Assembly: GCF_030160015.1 (NCBI RefSeq)
Contig: NZ_BSNN01000002.1
Coordinates: 682,001-746,000 of the forward strand
Reading direction: 5' to 3'
From: Amylibacter marinus
GTDB lineage: Bacteria; Pseudomonadota; Alphaproteobacteria; Rhodobacterales; Rhodobacteraceae
DNA: 64,000 nucleotides
The notes beneath the pieces are model-generated. The model was not told the DNA's origin, made no database searches, and was given only the letters and a program-made list of their open reading frames with translations. The translations under genes were made by a program, and so were the position numbers. The number at the start of each line of letters is the position of its first letter. The first letter of the stretch is position 1. This document shows positions 47,183-57,142 of this stretch, in pieces.

Positions 47183-48601
47183 TTAGCGCATGCGGAAACG
47201 GGATCGAATGCCGAGGGCGAGGAGGAATTGGAGGATCACTGCCAAGACCGCCTGAATGCCTAAAACGGATTTGAACCACCACGGGGCGCATTTCAGGACA
47301 TCTGCGTAATAGAGTTTTACATAGCCCAAGTAGCCGAACATATTGGATAGGGTTAAGCCAAGGGGTTTGCTCCAATGTACGGGCTTCTCTACTGGGTAAT
47401 ATACATCGTAAAAAAAGGCGGATGCGGCCCCAAGTAGAACCAACCAACTGATGGGAAGTATAATTGAATGTCCGTAATTCGAGAGGATTTGAAAGAGGCC
47501 ATATGGTAGTTTAGTCCCCCAATCAGCCCCGACCTGTTGCACCCCGATCTCTCGGCGGTGGAAGAATTGTTCTTCTTCGACCATGCGTTTATCGGCCATG
47601 AAGCTGCGGATACGGTTGTAATTGCTTTTCTGGTCTTCTGCGCCATGTGCGCCCTTAGCTGGCGGCCACAGATCACGGTCACGCTCGTCTGCGGAAAACA
47701 GCGTGTCGGAATAGAGTGTGGTGCCGTGAAAGCTGGGCACGTATTTTTCGAAGGTTGTAGCGGTGAAGTCGGTTTTGGCTTGGAAGGTGGCGGCGTCGAA
47801 ATCGGCGTGACCAGCGAAGTGGCAGGAATTGAAGTTGGCGAGATCTGCGAAGAGACTGGAACTGAAATCGGCGGAACCAGCGAAGTGGTTGGATATGAAG
47901 TTGGCGGTACCAGCGAAGTGACTGGAATTGAAATAGGCGTCACCTTCAAAGTAGCTGAAACCGAGTTCGGCGGAAGGTAGAAAGGGGCTAAAACCTGCGA
48001 AGTGGCTGCCATTGAAAAAGGCCCCACCTAAAAACAACCCATTTTCGAACAAAAGGGAATTCCGAAAAAAGGTATGAGGGAAGTTTACTCGCTTTGCTGG
48101 TTTCTGCTCAGCTAAACTCTGACCACAGCGTGTTTTTAGCTCGCGATCAATCGCCTGCTCTTCTTCTGGGGTCAGCGCATCAAATTCGCTGGCACTAATT
48201 TTCAATTCACCTGCATAATATTTGGCAAATTCGGCGTGTTGCCATTCTGCGCGGCCTTCGACTTGCCGCGCCTTTTCCAGCCATTTTTCATCTCGAAACG
48301 CCCGCCCAATAAACCCGTGCCAGAAACGACGGTTTTCGGCCATTTTTTCTTTTAGTTTGAAATAAAACCTATCTGGATCAAACTCCCCCGCCACAGTCAT
48401 CAAAACATACCACGGGTTATTATGGGCGGATTCTAGTTTTGCGCCATCGTTGCGGTGAGCATGCAGGTTTGCGTGCGGTGTTGCGCGTATAAATTCATGG
48501 GGATCATTGACCGTTTTTCCGCTGTCATCGGAATATCTCAAAATCGCAAAGCGATCCAATGCGGGGTTTTTTAATTCGGATGTTTTAATTTCATTTGCCA
48601 T
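47183..48601 (-). CDS. Membrane-anchored pentapeptide-repeat protein
   Basis: 472 residues. Residues 1-175 are an Arg/Glu-rich soluble part with no recognised family. Residues 175-300 hold pentapeptide repeats with F at the central position (FNSSHFAGTANFISNHFAGSADF and on), forming a right-handed quadrilateral helix. Two or three membrane helices follow (HSIILPISWLVLLGAASAFFY; SVLGIQAVLAVILQFLLALGIRSRF), a tail also seen in pentapeptide proteins with ion-channel-like ends. The function is unknown. No gene is coupled to it; a 138-bp gap separates it from folE. Confidence 0.75.
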   Translation of the reverse strand: MANEIKTSELKNPALDRFAILRYSDDSGKTVNDPHEFIRATPHANLHAHRNDGAKLESAHNNPWYVLMTVAGEFDPDRFYFKLKEKMAENRRFWHGFIGRAFRDEKWLEKARQVEGRAEWQHAEFAKYYAGELKISASEFDALTPEEEQAIDRELKTRCGQSLAEQKPAKRVNFPHTFFRNSLLFENGLFLGGAFFNGSHFAGFSPFLPSAELGFSYFEGDAYFNSSHFAGTANFISNHFAGSADFSSSLFADLANFNSCHFAGHADFDAATFQAKTDFTATTFEKYVPSFHGTTLYSDTLFSADERDRDLWPPAKGAHGAEDQKSNYNRIRSFMADKRMVEEEQFFHRREIGVQQVGADWGTKLPYGLFQILSNYGHSIILPISWLVLLGAASAFFYDVYYPVEKPVHWSKPLGLTLSNMFGYLGYVKLYYADVLKCAPWWFKSVLGIQAVLAVILQFLLALGIRSRFRMR

Positions 48602-48656
48602 AATCCCCGCACCCTAGGTCAGGGGGCGGGGTGGTTCAATGCAATTGTGGCGTGTA

Positions 48657-49835
48657 TCAGGCCTGTTCCAGCGCCTGTGTGATATCGCCGATCAGATCAT
48701 CCGTATCCTCTAGCCCGATAGAGACCCGCACCAAGCCATCCGAGATACCTAGCTCAGCGCGTTGTTCATCCGACAGGCGCTGGTGGGTGGTGGTGGCGGG
48801 ATGGGTGACCAGACTTTTGGAATCGCCCAGATTGTTCGACATGGTGATAATTTTCAGCGCATTCAGGAACTTAAACGCCGCCTCTTTGCCCCCCGTTAGC
48901 TCTAGGGAGATCACCGTGCCGCCCTTGGTCATTTGCGCCTTGGCCAATTCGTATTGCGCATGTTTGGGACTAAATGGGTAGATCAGGCGTGATAATTTAT
49001 TATGCCCTTCTAGCGCTTGTGAAATCGCCATGGCCGTATCCGCCTGTGCCTCACAGCGCAACGCCAGTGTTTCCAGACCCTTTAGCAGAACCCATGCGTT
49101 AAAGGGGCTCATCGAGGGGCCGGTATGTTTGTTAAACGGCTCGAATGTTCCGCGAATAAATTCTGTGGTACCCAGAACGACCCCGCCCAGAACACGGCCC
49201 TGCCCATCGATATGTTTGGTGGCGGAATAGATCACAACATCGGCGCCCAGATCCAGCGTGCGCTGAAAAATCGGGGTGGCAAAGACATTGTCCACCACCA
49301 GTGTGGCATTATATGCGTGGGCGATTTCGGCCACCGCGGCGATATCGATCACCTCGAGTGTTGGGTTTGACAGCGCCTCTAGAAAACAGACCTTGGTATT
49401 GGGGCGCATGGCCGCGCGCCATTCATCCAAATTGGTGCCATCCACCAAGGTAACCTCGATGCCCCAGCGGCGCAGAACATCATCAATAACAAAGGAAATA
49501 GAGCCAAACAGCGCCTTGGCCGACACGATATGATCGCCCGCACGCAGCATTGAAAACAGGGTGCCAGAAACGGCGGCCATGCCGCTGGCGGTGGCGAATG
49601 CATCCTCGGCGCCCTCTAGGGCGGCAATGCGTTGTTCGAACATCGCAACAGTTGGGTTGCCATAGCGTCCATAGATAAATTCATCCGGGCCAGTTTCAAT
49701 AAATCGGGCCTCGGCCTGTTCGGCAGTATCATAGGCAAAGCCTTGGGTCAGGTAGATCGCTTCTGACAATTCGCCAAATTGGCTACGCTTGGTGCCGGCG
49801 TGCACCAGCTTGGTTTTTGGTTTCCAGTTTTCCAT
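48657..49835 (-). CDS. metZ: O-succinylhomoserine sulfhydrylase
   Basis: 392 residues. A Cys/Met-metabolism PLP enzyme that makes homocysteine from an O-acylhomoserine and sulfide in methionine synthesis. Seen: EAIYLTQGFAYDTAEQAEARF at the start, YGRYGNPTVAMFEQRIAALEGAEDAFATASGMAA near residue 55, VVDNVFATPIFQRTLDLGADVVIYSATKHIDGQGRVLGG near 180 with the PLP lysine, and VRVSIGLEDTDDLIGDI at the end. AGGAGAG precedes the ATG. Expression is controlled by the SAM-II riboswitch and terminator directly upstream. Confidence 0.94.
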   Translation of the reverse strand: MENWKPKTKLVHAGTKRSQFGELSEAIYLTQGFAYDTAEQAEARFIETGPDEFIYGRYGNPTVAMFEQRIAALEGAEDAFATASGMAAVSGTLFSMLRAGDHIVSAKALFGSISFVIDDVLRRWGIEVTLVDGTNLDEWRAAMRPNTKVCFLEALSNPTLEVIDIAAVAEIAHAYNATLVVDNVFATPIFQRTLDLGADVVIYSATKHIDGQGRVLGGVVLGTTEFIRGTFEPFNKHTGPSMSPFNAWVLLKGLETLALRCEAQADTAMAISQALEGHNKLSRLIYPFSPKHAQYELAKAQMTKGGTVISLELTGGKEAAFKFLNALKIITMSNNLGDSKSLVTHPATTTHQRLSDEQRAELGISDGLVRVSIGLEDTDDLIGDITQALEQA

Positions 49836-49860
49836 TATTCTCTCCTAGGGCCGCGCCCAT

Positions 49861-49886
49861 AAAAAAACCCCGACCAAAAGTCGGGG
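49861..49886 (-). terminator. Terminator in the metZ leader
   Basis: CCCCGAC/GTCGGGG stem with loop TTTTG on the minus strand, followed by seven T; 25 bases before the metZ start and 14 after the riboswitch, so it can act as attenuator. Confidence 0.92.
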
Positions 49887-49899
49887 CAATCGGCCCTGA

Positions 49900-49953
49900 C
49901 CTTTTTAGCGGCATATTTAACGTGGCCCACAATCCGGTTACAAATCGCCACAC
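49900..49953 (-). promoter_or_regulatory. SAM-II riboswitch of metZ
   Basis: On the minus strand the leader begins GTGTGGCGATTTGTAACCGG, pairs GTGGC with GCCAC, and continues ACGTTAAATATGCCGCTAAAAAGG in two pieces, which are the conserved parts of the SAM-II (SAM_alpha) pseudoknot. This class binds S-adenosylmethionine and shuts down methionine genes in alphaproteobacteria. The RNA starts a few bases after a good promoter, and a terminator follows. Confidence 0.93.
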
Positions 49954-49957
49954 CAAA

Positions 49958-49986
49958 TAAGTACCCATTCAAATAAAAAACGTCAA
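49958..49986 (-). promoter_or_regulatory. Sigma-70 promoter of the metZ leader
   Basis: TTGACG (49981-49986) and TACTTA (49958-49963) separated by exactly 17 bases on the minus strand. The predicted start, near 49951, coincides with the 5' edge of the riboswitch. Confidence 0.8.
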
Positions 49987-50047
49987 CGCGCGAATTTTAA
50001 TGAATATCGCAACACTCTGGTTAGGTTTAGGGTGTTAAAGCTCGGAT

Positions 50048-51079
50048 ATGAAATATGATCCGCTTTTCCATTTTAAAACCCAAGTGCCGCTACGCATGTT
50101 CCCGATTAATTCTTGGGGGCGCAGGATTTGTAATCCTGATCAGCCGGCACGCGATTATCGCACCCTGTTGCGCCATCAATTGGCGCGCACACCTGTTGAA
50201 AACCCCATAACCTTAATGGTGCATGGCGCGGGGTTTTCCCCATTTTCGCACCGTGCAAACCCGCAAGAGACGCTCTTTGGATCACGGGGGGACAGCACGG
50301 GTGAAAAGTGGGCAGATCGGGCATGGGCCATGCGTTTTGCGCCCAGCACGCGCAATCCGCGCGATTGCTTGGCCATTACCTATGGCTGGCATGCGACAGG
50401 GGATCATTGGACCGCGGCCAGCAATCTGATGGACACGCGAACCCGCGCAGAACAAGAGGCGCCGTTTTTAGCACAGCTATTGGATAGTTTGCGCCAGATT
50501 GATCCCGCGCGAACTGTGAATATCCTGTGTCATGGGATGGGTGCGCATTTGGTATTATTGGCCCTGTCCCGCCTAACTGCCAGTACGGTTGCGCGGGTGG
50601 TTTTGATTGATGCGCAGACCTTTGATACGGATGCTCTATTGGCGCTGAATCGACCTGTGACCAAGGGCATATCATTTTACAATATGTGCAATGATGCCGC
50701 TATCCATACCACACGCTGGGCCAATCGCATTTTGCCAAATGCCGGAAAGCTGGACAGCCTAGTTGCCTTTGGTTTTGCGTTCAAGCGCAAGAATTGGATC
50801 GATATCAGAACAGGGTTTGAACAAAAATCTCAGGCAAAATTGGGCTGGCGGGCGGGGCTATCGAATCGGCGGCATAGCGTTGCCAATTGTCATTGGAGCG
50901 GAACATTGCCGCCACTTGCCAATGCGCGGATGGTACGAATATTGTTTCAAGCCCCGCGCACCGAAATCGAAGATCTGCGCCCCAAGGGCGAGGCGACAGT
51001 GCCCCTACCCTTTCGCCCGCGCAACAATCCGCTACTACGGGATGTTCTATATAATTTTGGGCCGCGGCTGGCGTCCTAG
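50048..51079 (+). CDS. Alpha/beta hydrolase-fold protein without serine nucleophile
   Basis: 343 residues. The hydrolase fold is visible: ITLMVHGAGFSPFSH near residue 55 (oxyanion strand), CLAITYGWHATG near 107, and the nucleophile elbow strand TVNILCHGMGAHLVLLAL near 155. In active relatives the elbow reads HSMG or HSLG; here the serine position is Gly (CHGMG). His residues near 285 (RRHSVANCHWSG) may mark the former triad. It may be catalytically dead or use a different chemistry. It is divergent from metZ and overlaps the convergent yciB by four bases. Confidence 0.75.
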   Translation: MKYDPLFHFKTQVPLRMFPINSWGRRICNPDQPARDYRTLLRHQLARTPVENPITLMVHGAGFSPFSHRANPQETLFGSRGDSTGEKWADRAWAMRFAPSTRNPRDCLAITYGWHATGDHWTAASNLMDTRTRAEQEAPFLAQLLDSLRQIDPARTVNILCHGMGAHLVLLALSRLTASTVARVVLIDAQTFDTDALLALNRPVTKGISFYNMCNDAAIHTTRWANRILPNAGKLDSLVAFGFAFKRKNWIDIRTGFEQKSQAKLGWRAGLSNRRHSVANCHWSGTLPPLANARMVRILFQAPRTEIEDLRPKGEATVPLPFRPRNNPLLRDVLYNFGPRLAS

Positions 51080-51696
51080 CTGGGGCGGTCTTCTGTCTGA
51101 TCGGCGGAGTATTTGGAAAACAGACCCGTTTGCAGCATGATAAAGGCAAACATTGCAATTGGCAGGCCAAAGGTTTTGAAATTAACCCATGCATCCGTTG
51201 ACATGCTACGCCAGATCGCCTCGTTGGCCAAGGCCAAGCCCAGAAAGAAGAGCGCAAAACGTTTGGTTAGGATCATCCAGCCCGCGTCTTGCAGCGGCAA
51301 CATTTCCTCCATCATATAACGCAGATAGGATTGCCCCCTTAGCAGGCCAAATCCCAATACCCCGCCAAACAGCAAATAGATGATGGTCGGTTTCATTTTG
51401 AAAAAACTGTCATCATTAAACCAAATACCCAAACCACCAAAGACCACCACAAGGATCGCGGTAAAAACCTGCATCTTCGACAGCTTACCCGTAATCCACC
51501 ACATGGCCGCAGTAGAGATCAAAAGCACCGGAATAAACAACGCAGTCGCAACGATAAACCCTTGGTATTCATTGCCGGCAAAGGTGAATGTTTGGTCCTT
51601 GATCTTTGTATAGGCTACAAAAAACAGGATAAGTGGGCCGTATTCAAACAGCGCCTTCCATGGCCCGTGGGATTTTTTAGGTTCAGTGTCAGACAT
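51076..51696 (-). CDS. yciB: Septation protein A-like inner membrane protein (YciB)
   Basis: 206 residues from the ATG at 51696, which has GGAG six bases upstream; the start lies one base after the stop of the EamA gene. Five to six membrane helices with the family features EYGPLILFFVAY near residue 20, KPTIIYLLFGGVLGFGLLRG near 95 and NEAIWRSMSTDAWVNFKTFGLP near 155. YciB/IspZ is involved in envelope synthesis and cell division at the inner membrane. It is the last gene of ftsY-eamA-yciB. Confidence 0.92.
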   Translation of the reverse strand: MSDTEPKKSHGPWKALFEYGPLILFFVAYTKIKDQTFTFAGNEYQGFIVATALFIPVLLISTAAMWWITGKLSKMQVFTAILVVVFGGLGIWFNDDSFFKMKPTIIYLLFGGVLGFGLLRGQSYLRYMMEEMLPLQDAGWMILTKRFALFFLGLALANEAIWRSMSTDAWVNFKTFGLPIAMFAFIMLQTGLFSKYSADQTEDRPS

Positions 51697-51697
51697 T

Positions 51698-52602
51698 CTA
51701 TGCTCCAAATTCAACTATAACCGCGCCGAGCGCGATCAATATCATAAATACAGCCCTCAGGGGACCAACTTTCTCGCCCAGAAACAACCATCCGATGAGG
51801 GCGGCAAAAACCGGCGATGTTTCGCGCAGAACCGCCGCCTCGCCGACACTGTCTAGCCGCGTGGCCACCATAATCGAACCAAAGCTAAGATAGGCGATGA
51901 TTCCGCCAATAACGCCACGCGAAATCAGGGGCATGGGTTCGGGGCGCACTGCCATTGCGTGCCATCTGTACAGCGCAATCCATGGGAAGACCACCAGCCC
52001 ATCGATCAGGAAAAACCACGCAAGGAAGGTAAACGGATCGGCAGTAGCGCGGATGCCGTAGGCGTCATAGGTGGTGTAACTGGCCACCATAATCCCCCCC
52101 GCAATAGCCCATGCCAGGGCCTGCTTTAGATCGCTACGGCGCACCTGTTCTGTGCGCCGCAGGTTCAGCGCCGCTAGGGATAGGATCGCCAAGGTCAGCA
52201 GCGCCACCCCGCCCCATTGCATCGGGGCGAAATGCTCGCCAAATACGATGCCTGCCGCAAATACCGTAACAATTGGCCCGATCCCGCGCACCACCGGATA
52301 GACCACCGTAAAGGCGCCCTTGGAATAGGCCATGGCTTGGACATATTTATAGATCACATGGATCACCAACATGCCTGCAAAAATCGGCCACATATGCGGT
52401 TCTGGCCATGGCACCACAAACAGTGCCAGCGGCAGGGCCATGATCCCGTATGAAAAATCAATTGCCCCGCGCGACAGCCATGGATCATGCCGCCCTTTTT
52501 GCAGCGCGCCGAAAATTGCATGCATAAAGGCCGCGAATAACGCAAGGATCAGAGCGAGTTGCGCGCCGGTTTCAGTGCCCGATTGGGCCACCAGCCATGC
52601 GC

Positions 52603-52606
<4 letters not shown>
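51698..52606 (-). CDS. EamA/DMT-family transporter
   Basis: 302 residues with ten membrane helices in two EamA repeats (LILALFAAFMHAIFGALQKG at the start; GEAAVLRETSPVFAALIGWLFLGEKVG near 260). The substrate is unknown. Its start overlaps the ftsY stop by four bases, and its stop overlaps the ribosome site of yciB, so the three are tightly coupled. In Rhodobacterales this order is often kept, which hints at a shared membrane task, but the role is not known. Confidence 0.9.
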
Positions 52607-53799
<1,193 letters not shown>

Positions 53800-53964
53800 A
53801 ATTCACTCCGATTTATACAGATGACATAATATGTGCACGCCGTGAAGGGAAGAGCGGAATGGTCTGAGCAAAACCGCCTAGCTGCAAACCGGTAGGAAAT
53901 GCAGTGAAACAGGGTTTATTTCGCATCTGTCTAGGGGTATCATTTTGCTAAATTGGGATATGGA

Positions 53965-54384
53965 ATGATGATAAACACACCTAAGATAATCATTGTTGGC
54001 CTGTTATGCATGGCGTTCCCCGCACTGGGCGAAGAGTTTGTGACAGCGGATGAATTCGAGGCCATGAGTTTGAATAAGACGCTTTATTTTAATGCGGGCG
54101 GGAATTTTCATGGCGCCGAGCAATATTTCCCAAACCGTTTGGTGACATGGAAATTTGCCAATGGAGATTGCGATCAGGGACGCTGGTATGCCGAGGCGGA
54201 TGCCATTTGTTTCACCTATGAGACCAATCCGGTTCCTCAATGTTGGAATTTTATCCGAACCGATACCGGATTTTACGCTCGACAGTTGGGGGCGGCACCA
54301 GAAAATGACCTGTATCTAAATTTCATAAACACCGAAGAGTTGTTGTGCGAAGCACCGTTTCTGGGCGCCTCTTTTAGCCAGTAG
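53965..54384 (+). CDS. Hypothetical secreted protein
   Basis: 139 residues from the first ATG (53965), chosen over a TTG at 53953; the ribosome site GGGATATGGA is weak. A signal peptide (IIIVGLLCMAFPALG) ends before EEFVTADEFEAMSLNKTLYF. The mature part has four Cys spaced as two likely disulfides (DCDQGRWYAEADAICFTYE; CWNFI; LLCEAPF) and the G.WYAE pattern of small Rhodobacterales periplasmic proteins of unknown role. It overlaps the end of the convergent xseA by 11 bases. Confidence 0.7.
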   Translation: MMINTPKIIIVGLLCMAFPALGEEFVTADEFEAMSLNKTLYFNAGGNFHGAEQYFPNRLVTWKFANGDCDQGRWYAEADAICFTYETNPVPQCWNFIRTDTGFYARQLGAAPENDLYLNFINTEELLCEAPFLGASFSQ

Positions 54385-55732
54385 TTTTCACCTTGCCATC
54401 TTGGAATTGGATTTCCAGAACGCGCTGTGATTGAGCGTCATTCGCACGGGTTACAACCCTGCCTGTTTCATCGCGCACCACCGCATAGCCACGCATTAAC
54501 GTGGCCTCATAGCCGAGGGTGTTCAACACGCGCTCTAGCCCAGCAAGGGATTGAGAGCGCCGCTCTAACCCGTTTTCGGCGGTTTGTATGAAGGACTTGC
54601 CCAAACGCCCAAGGGTATCAGCATTTTGGGTAAGTTTTGTTCGCAGAATTTGCGGGCGCAGGGCGGCGGCTGTTTGGGCCAATTGGCGCCCCTTGCCTGT
54701 TGCGGCCATTTGCAATGCGCGCGGCAGACGCGCCGACACCATATCCAAGCGCTGGCCTTGCTGGGCCAAGATATCCGCAGGTTTTGGCAGGGCGCGCGAC
54801 AGATCACGCAGGCGTTGACGGCGGGTGTCAATGGCCGCAGTGATCGCCCCGAGGCGGCGCTGTTCTAGCTGTGCCACATGGCCCGTTAGATCGCGCCACA
54901 CAGGCACCGCCATTTCTGCCGCCGCTGTTGGGGTGGGCGCGCGCCGGTCTGATGCATAATCTATCAATGTGGTATCGGTTTCGTGACCAACAGCAGAAAT
55001 CAAAGGGATATCGCTGTCGGCGGCGGCGCGCACCACCATTTCTTCGTTAAAGCCCCATAAATCCTCGATAGATCCCCCCCCGCGGGCCACGATGATCAAC
55101 TCTGGGCGCGGCAATGCACCACCGGGGGTCAATGCGTTAAACCCTTGAATTGCGCGGGTCACCTCGGGGGCGCAATTCGCCCCCTGCACCGCCACGGGCC
55201 AAACCAGCACCTTGCGTGGGAAGCGATCGCGCAATCGGTGTAGAATATCGCGGATCACCGCCCCAGATGGCGAGGTAACCACCCCGATGATCCCCGGCAG
55301 GTAGGGGATCGGTTTTTTACGATCTGGATCGAATAGGCCCTCAGCGCTAAGCGCTGCTTTGCGCTTCTCCAGCTGGGCCATTAGTGCGCCAACACCGGCA
55401 ACGGCAAGTTCGCTGACCACCATTTGGTAGCGTGACTGCCCTGGATAGGTGGTGATTTTTCCCGTGGCGACCACCTCTAGCCCCTCTTCCGGTTGGGTCG
55501 CCAATTTGGCCGCTTGGCCTTTCCAGCAAATGGAATTGATCACGGCATTGTCGTCTTTGATGTCGAAATACAGGTGGCCCGAACGCGCGCGTACCACGCG
55601 GCCGACCTCGCCCTTGATACGTACATGGGAAAATTCGCCCTCGATCACACGCTTAATAACCCGTGAAATTTCGCTAACCGAAAATTCAGGGGCATTTTGG
55701 CCTTGGGCGGGGCTATCAATTAAATCAGACAC
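54374..55732 (-). CDS. xseA: Exodeoxyribonuclease VII large subunit
   Basis: 452 residues from the GTG at 55732 (VSDLIDSP), the position at which homologues start; the frame is open upstream to a TTG at 55804, but that would run almost to purD. An N-terminal OB fold (FSVSEISRVIKRVIEGEFSHVRIKGEVGRVVRARSGHLYFDIKDD) is followed by the catalytic domain with GVVTSPSGAVIRDILHRLRDRFP near residue 138, ARGGGSIEDLWGFNEE near 205 and ISAVGHETDTTLIDYASDRRAPTPTAAAE near 238, then a long coiled coil. With XseB it degrades single-stranded DNA. Divergent from purD. Confidence 0.94.
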   Translation of the reverse strand: MSDLIDSPAQGQNAPEFSVSEISRVIKRVIEGEFSHVRIKGEVGRVVRARSGHLYFDIKDDNAVINSICWKGQAAKLATQPEEGLEVVATGKITTYPGQSRYQMVVSELAVAGVGALMAQLEKRKAALSAEGLFDPDRKKPIPYLPGIIGVVTSPSGAVIRDILHRLRDRFPRKVLVWPVAVQGANCAPEVTRAIQGFNALTPGGALPRPELIIVARGGGSIEDLWGFNEEMVVRAAADSDIPLISAVGHETDTTLIDYASDRRAPTPTAAAEMAVPVWRDLTGHVAQLEQRRLGAITAAIDTRRQRLRDLSRALPKPADILAQQGQRLDMVSARLPRALQMAATGKGRQLAQTAAALRPQILRTKLTQNADTLGRLGKSFIQTAENGLERRSQSLAGLERVLNTLGYEATLMRGYAVVRDETGRVVTRANDAQSQRVLEIQFQDGKVKTTG

Positions 55733-55821
55733 GGGCGACTTTCTGGTGGGGGGTACTTGTGATTTGCGTGGCGCAACCTTATTACCCGCATCAACAAAGG
55801 CCAAGTGAAAGCGTGGGAATT

Positions 55822-57084
55822 ATGAATATTTTGATCTTAGGGAGTGGTGGACGTGAGCATGCGCTGGCTTGGGCCACGCGTCAGAACCCCAAATGTGATG
55901 CGCTGTTTTGCGCGCCTGGGAATGCCGGTATTGCCGAGGTTGCCACCTGTGTGGCGTTGGAGACCGAAAACGGCCAAGCGGTGGTGGATTTCTGCACCAA
56001 GGAGGCCATTGAGTTTGTAATTGTAGGCCCAGAGGCCCCACTAGCGGCGGGCGTTTCTGATGTATTGCGGGATGCGGGCATTTTGACATTTGGGCCATCG
56101 GCCGCGGCCGCCCAGCTAGAGGCATCCAAGGCCTTCACCAAAGAAATCTGCGATGCCTGCGCGGCCCCTACAGCAGGGTATGCGCGTTTTACACAGCTTG
56201 CCCCTGCGGTGGACTATGTGCGTGCGCAGGGCGCTCCGATAGTGGTGAAGGCCGATGGTCTGGCCGCGGGCAAGGGTGTGATTGTAGCCATGACGCTAGA
56301 CGAGGCGATTGCGGGGCTAGAGGATATTTTCGGCGGCGCATTTGGAGCCGCAGGTGCCGAGGTGGTGATCGAGGAGTTTATGGAGGGTGAAGAGGCCAGC
56401 TTCTTCATTCTGTCTGATGGTCAAAACATTTTACCCATTGGCACGGCGCAAGATCACAAACGTGCCTATGATGGTGATAAGGGGCCAAACACCGGTGGTA
56501 TGGGTGCCTATTCCCCTGCCCCGATCATGGATGCATCGGTCACACAAAAGGCGCTCGACGAGATCGTTCAGCCGACCATTGATGAAATGGCTCGTCGTGG
56601 CACGCCGTATCAGGGTGTTTTATACGCTGGGTTTATGATTAAGGATGGTCAGCCGCGGTTGGTGGAATACAATGTGCGTTTTGGCGATCCTGAGTGCCAG
56701 GTCTTGATGATGCGTCTTGGGGCACAGGCGCTGGATGCAATGTTGGCCTGTGCGGCGGGTACATTGGATCAGGCGCGGATCAACTGGGCCGATGATCATG
56801 CCCTAACGGTGGTTTACGCGGCAGAGGGCTATCCTGGATCCTATGAAAAGGGCACTGAGATTTCGGGGTTAGAGGGATTGAATGCCGAGGGTGAGGTGCA
56901 TGTATTTCATGCGGGTACCAAAACCGAGGATGGCAAGGTATTGGCCATTGGTGGACGCGTTTTGAACATCACTGCACGTGGCGAGACCCTAAAACAGGCC
57001 CATGAGCGAGCCTATGCGGCAATAGATAAAATCCAATGGAAAAAGGGCTTTTATCGACGGGATATCGGTTGGCGGGCGCTGTAA
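55822..57084 (+). CDS. purD: Phosphoribosylamine-glycine ligase
   Basis: 420 residues from the ATG at 55822, where homology begins (MNILILGSGGREHALAWA). ATP-grasp enzyme of purine synthesis that makes glycinamide ribonucleotide. Seen: VGPEAPLAAGVSD near residue 71, VVKADGLAAGKGVIVA near 142, VIEEFMEGEEASFFILSDG near 184, DKGPNTGGMGAYSPAP near 221, and LVEYNVRFGDPECQVLMMRL near 287. The 89 bases between it and xseA must hold both promoters. Confidence 0.97.
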   Translation: MNILILGSGGREHALAWATRQNPKCDALFCAPGNAGIAEVATCVALETENGQAVVDFCTKEAIEFVIVGPEAPLAAGVSDVLRDAGILTFGPSAAAAQLEASKAFTKEICDACAAPTAGYARFTQLAPAVDYVRAQGAPIVVKADGLAAGKGVIVAMTLDEAIAGLEDIFGGAFGAAGAEVVIEEFMEGEEASFFILSDGQNILPIGTAQDHKRAYDGDKGPNTGGMGAYSPAPIMDASVTQKALDEIVQPTIDEMARRGTPYQGVLYAGFMIKDGQPRLVEYNVRFGDPECQVLMMRLGAQALDAMLACAAGTLDQARINWADDHALTVVYAAEGYPGSYEKGTEISGLEGLNAEGEVHVFHAGTKTEDGKVLAIGGRVLNITARGETLKQAHERAYAAIDKIQWKKGFYRRDIGWRAL

Positions 57085-57142
57085 TCTTCAACCAACGTTA
57101 AGGTGCAGGCGCTAAACCATCCCTGATCTATTGGGGATGACC

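Noticed and set aside
47537-47980. Plus-strand frame with repeated Glu-Val-Gly-type motifs
   Set aside because: It is the antisense shadow of the pentapeptide-repeat coding region.
55733-55804. TTG-initiated longer xseA
   Set aside because: The extra 24 residues lack homology and would occupy nearly the whole xseA-purD promoter gap; the GTG at 55732 matches where homologues start.
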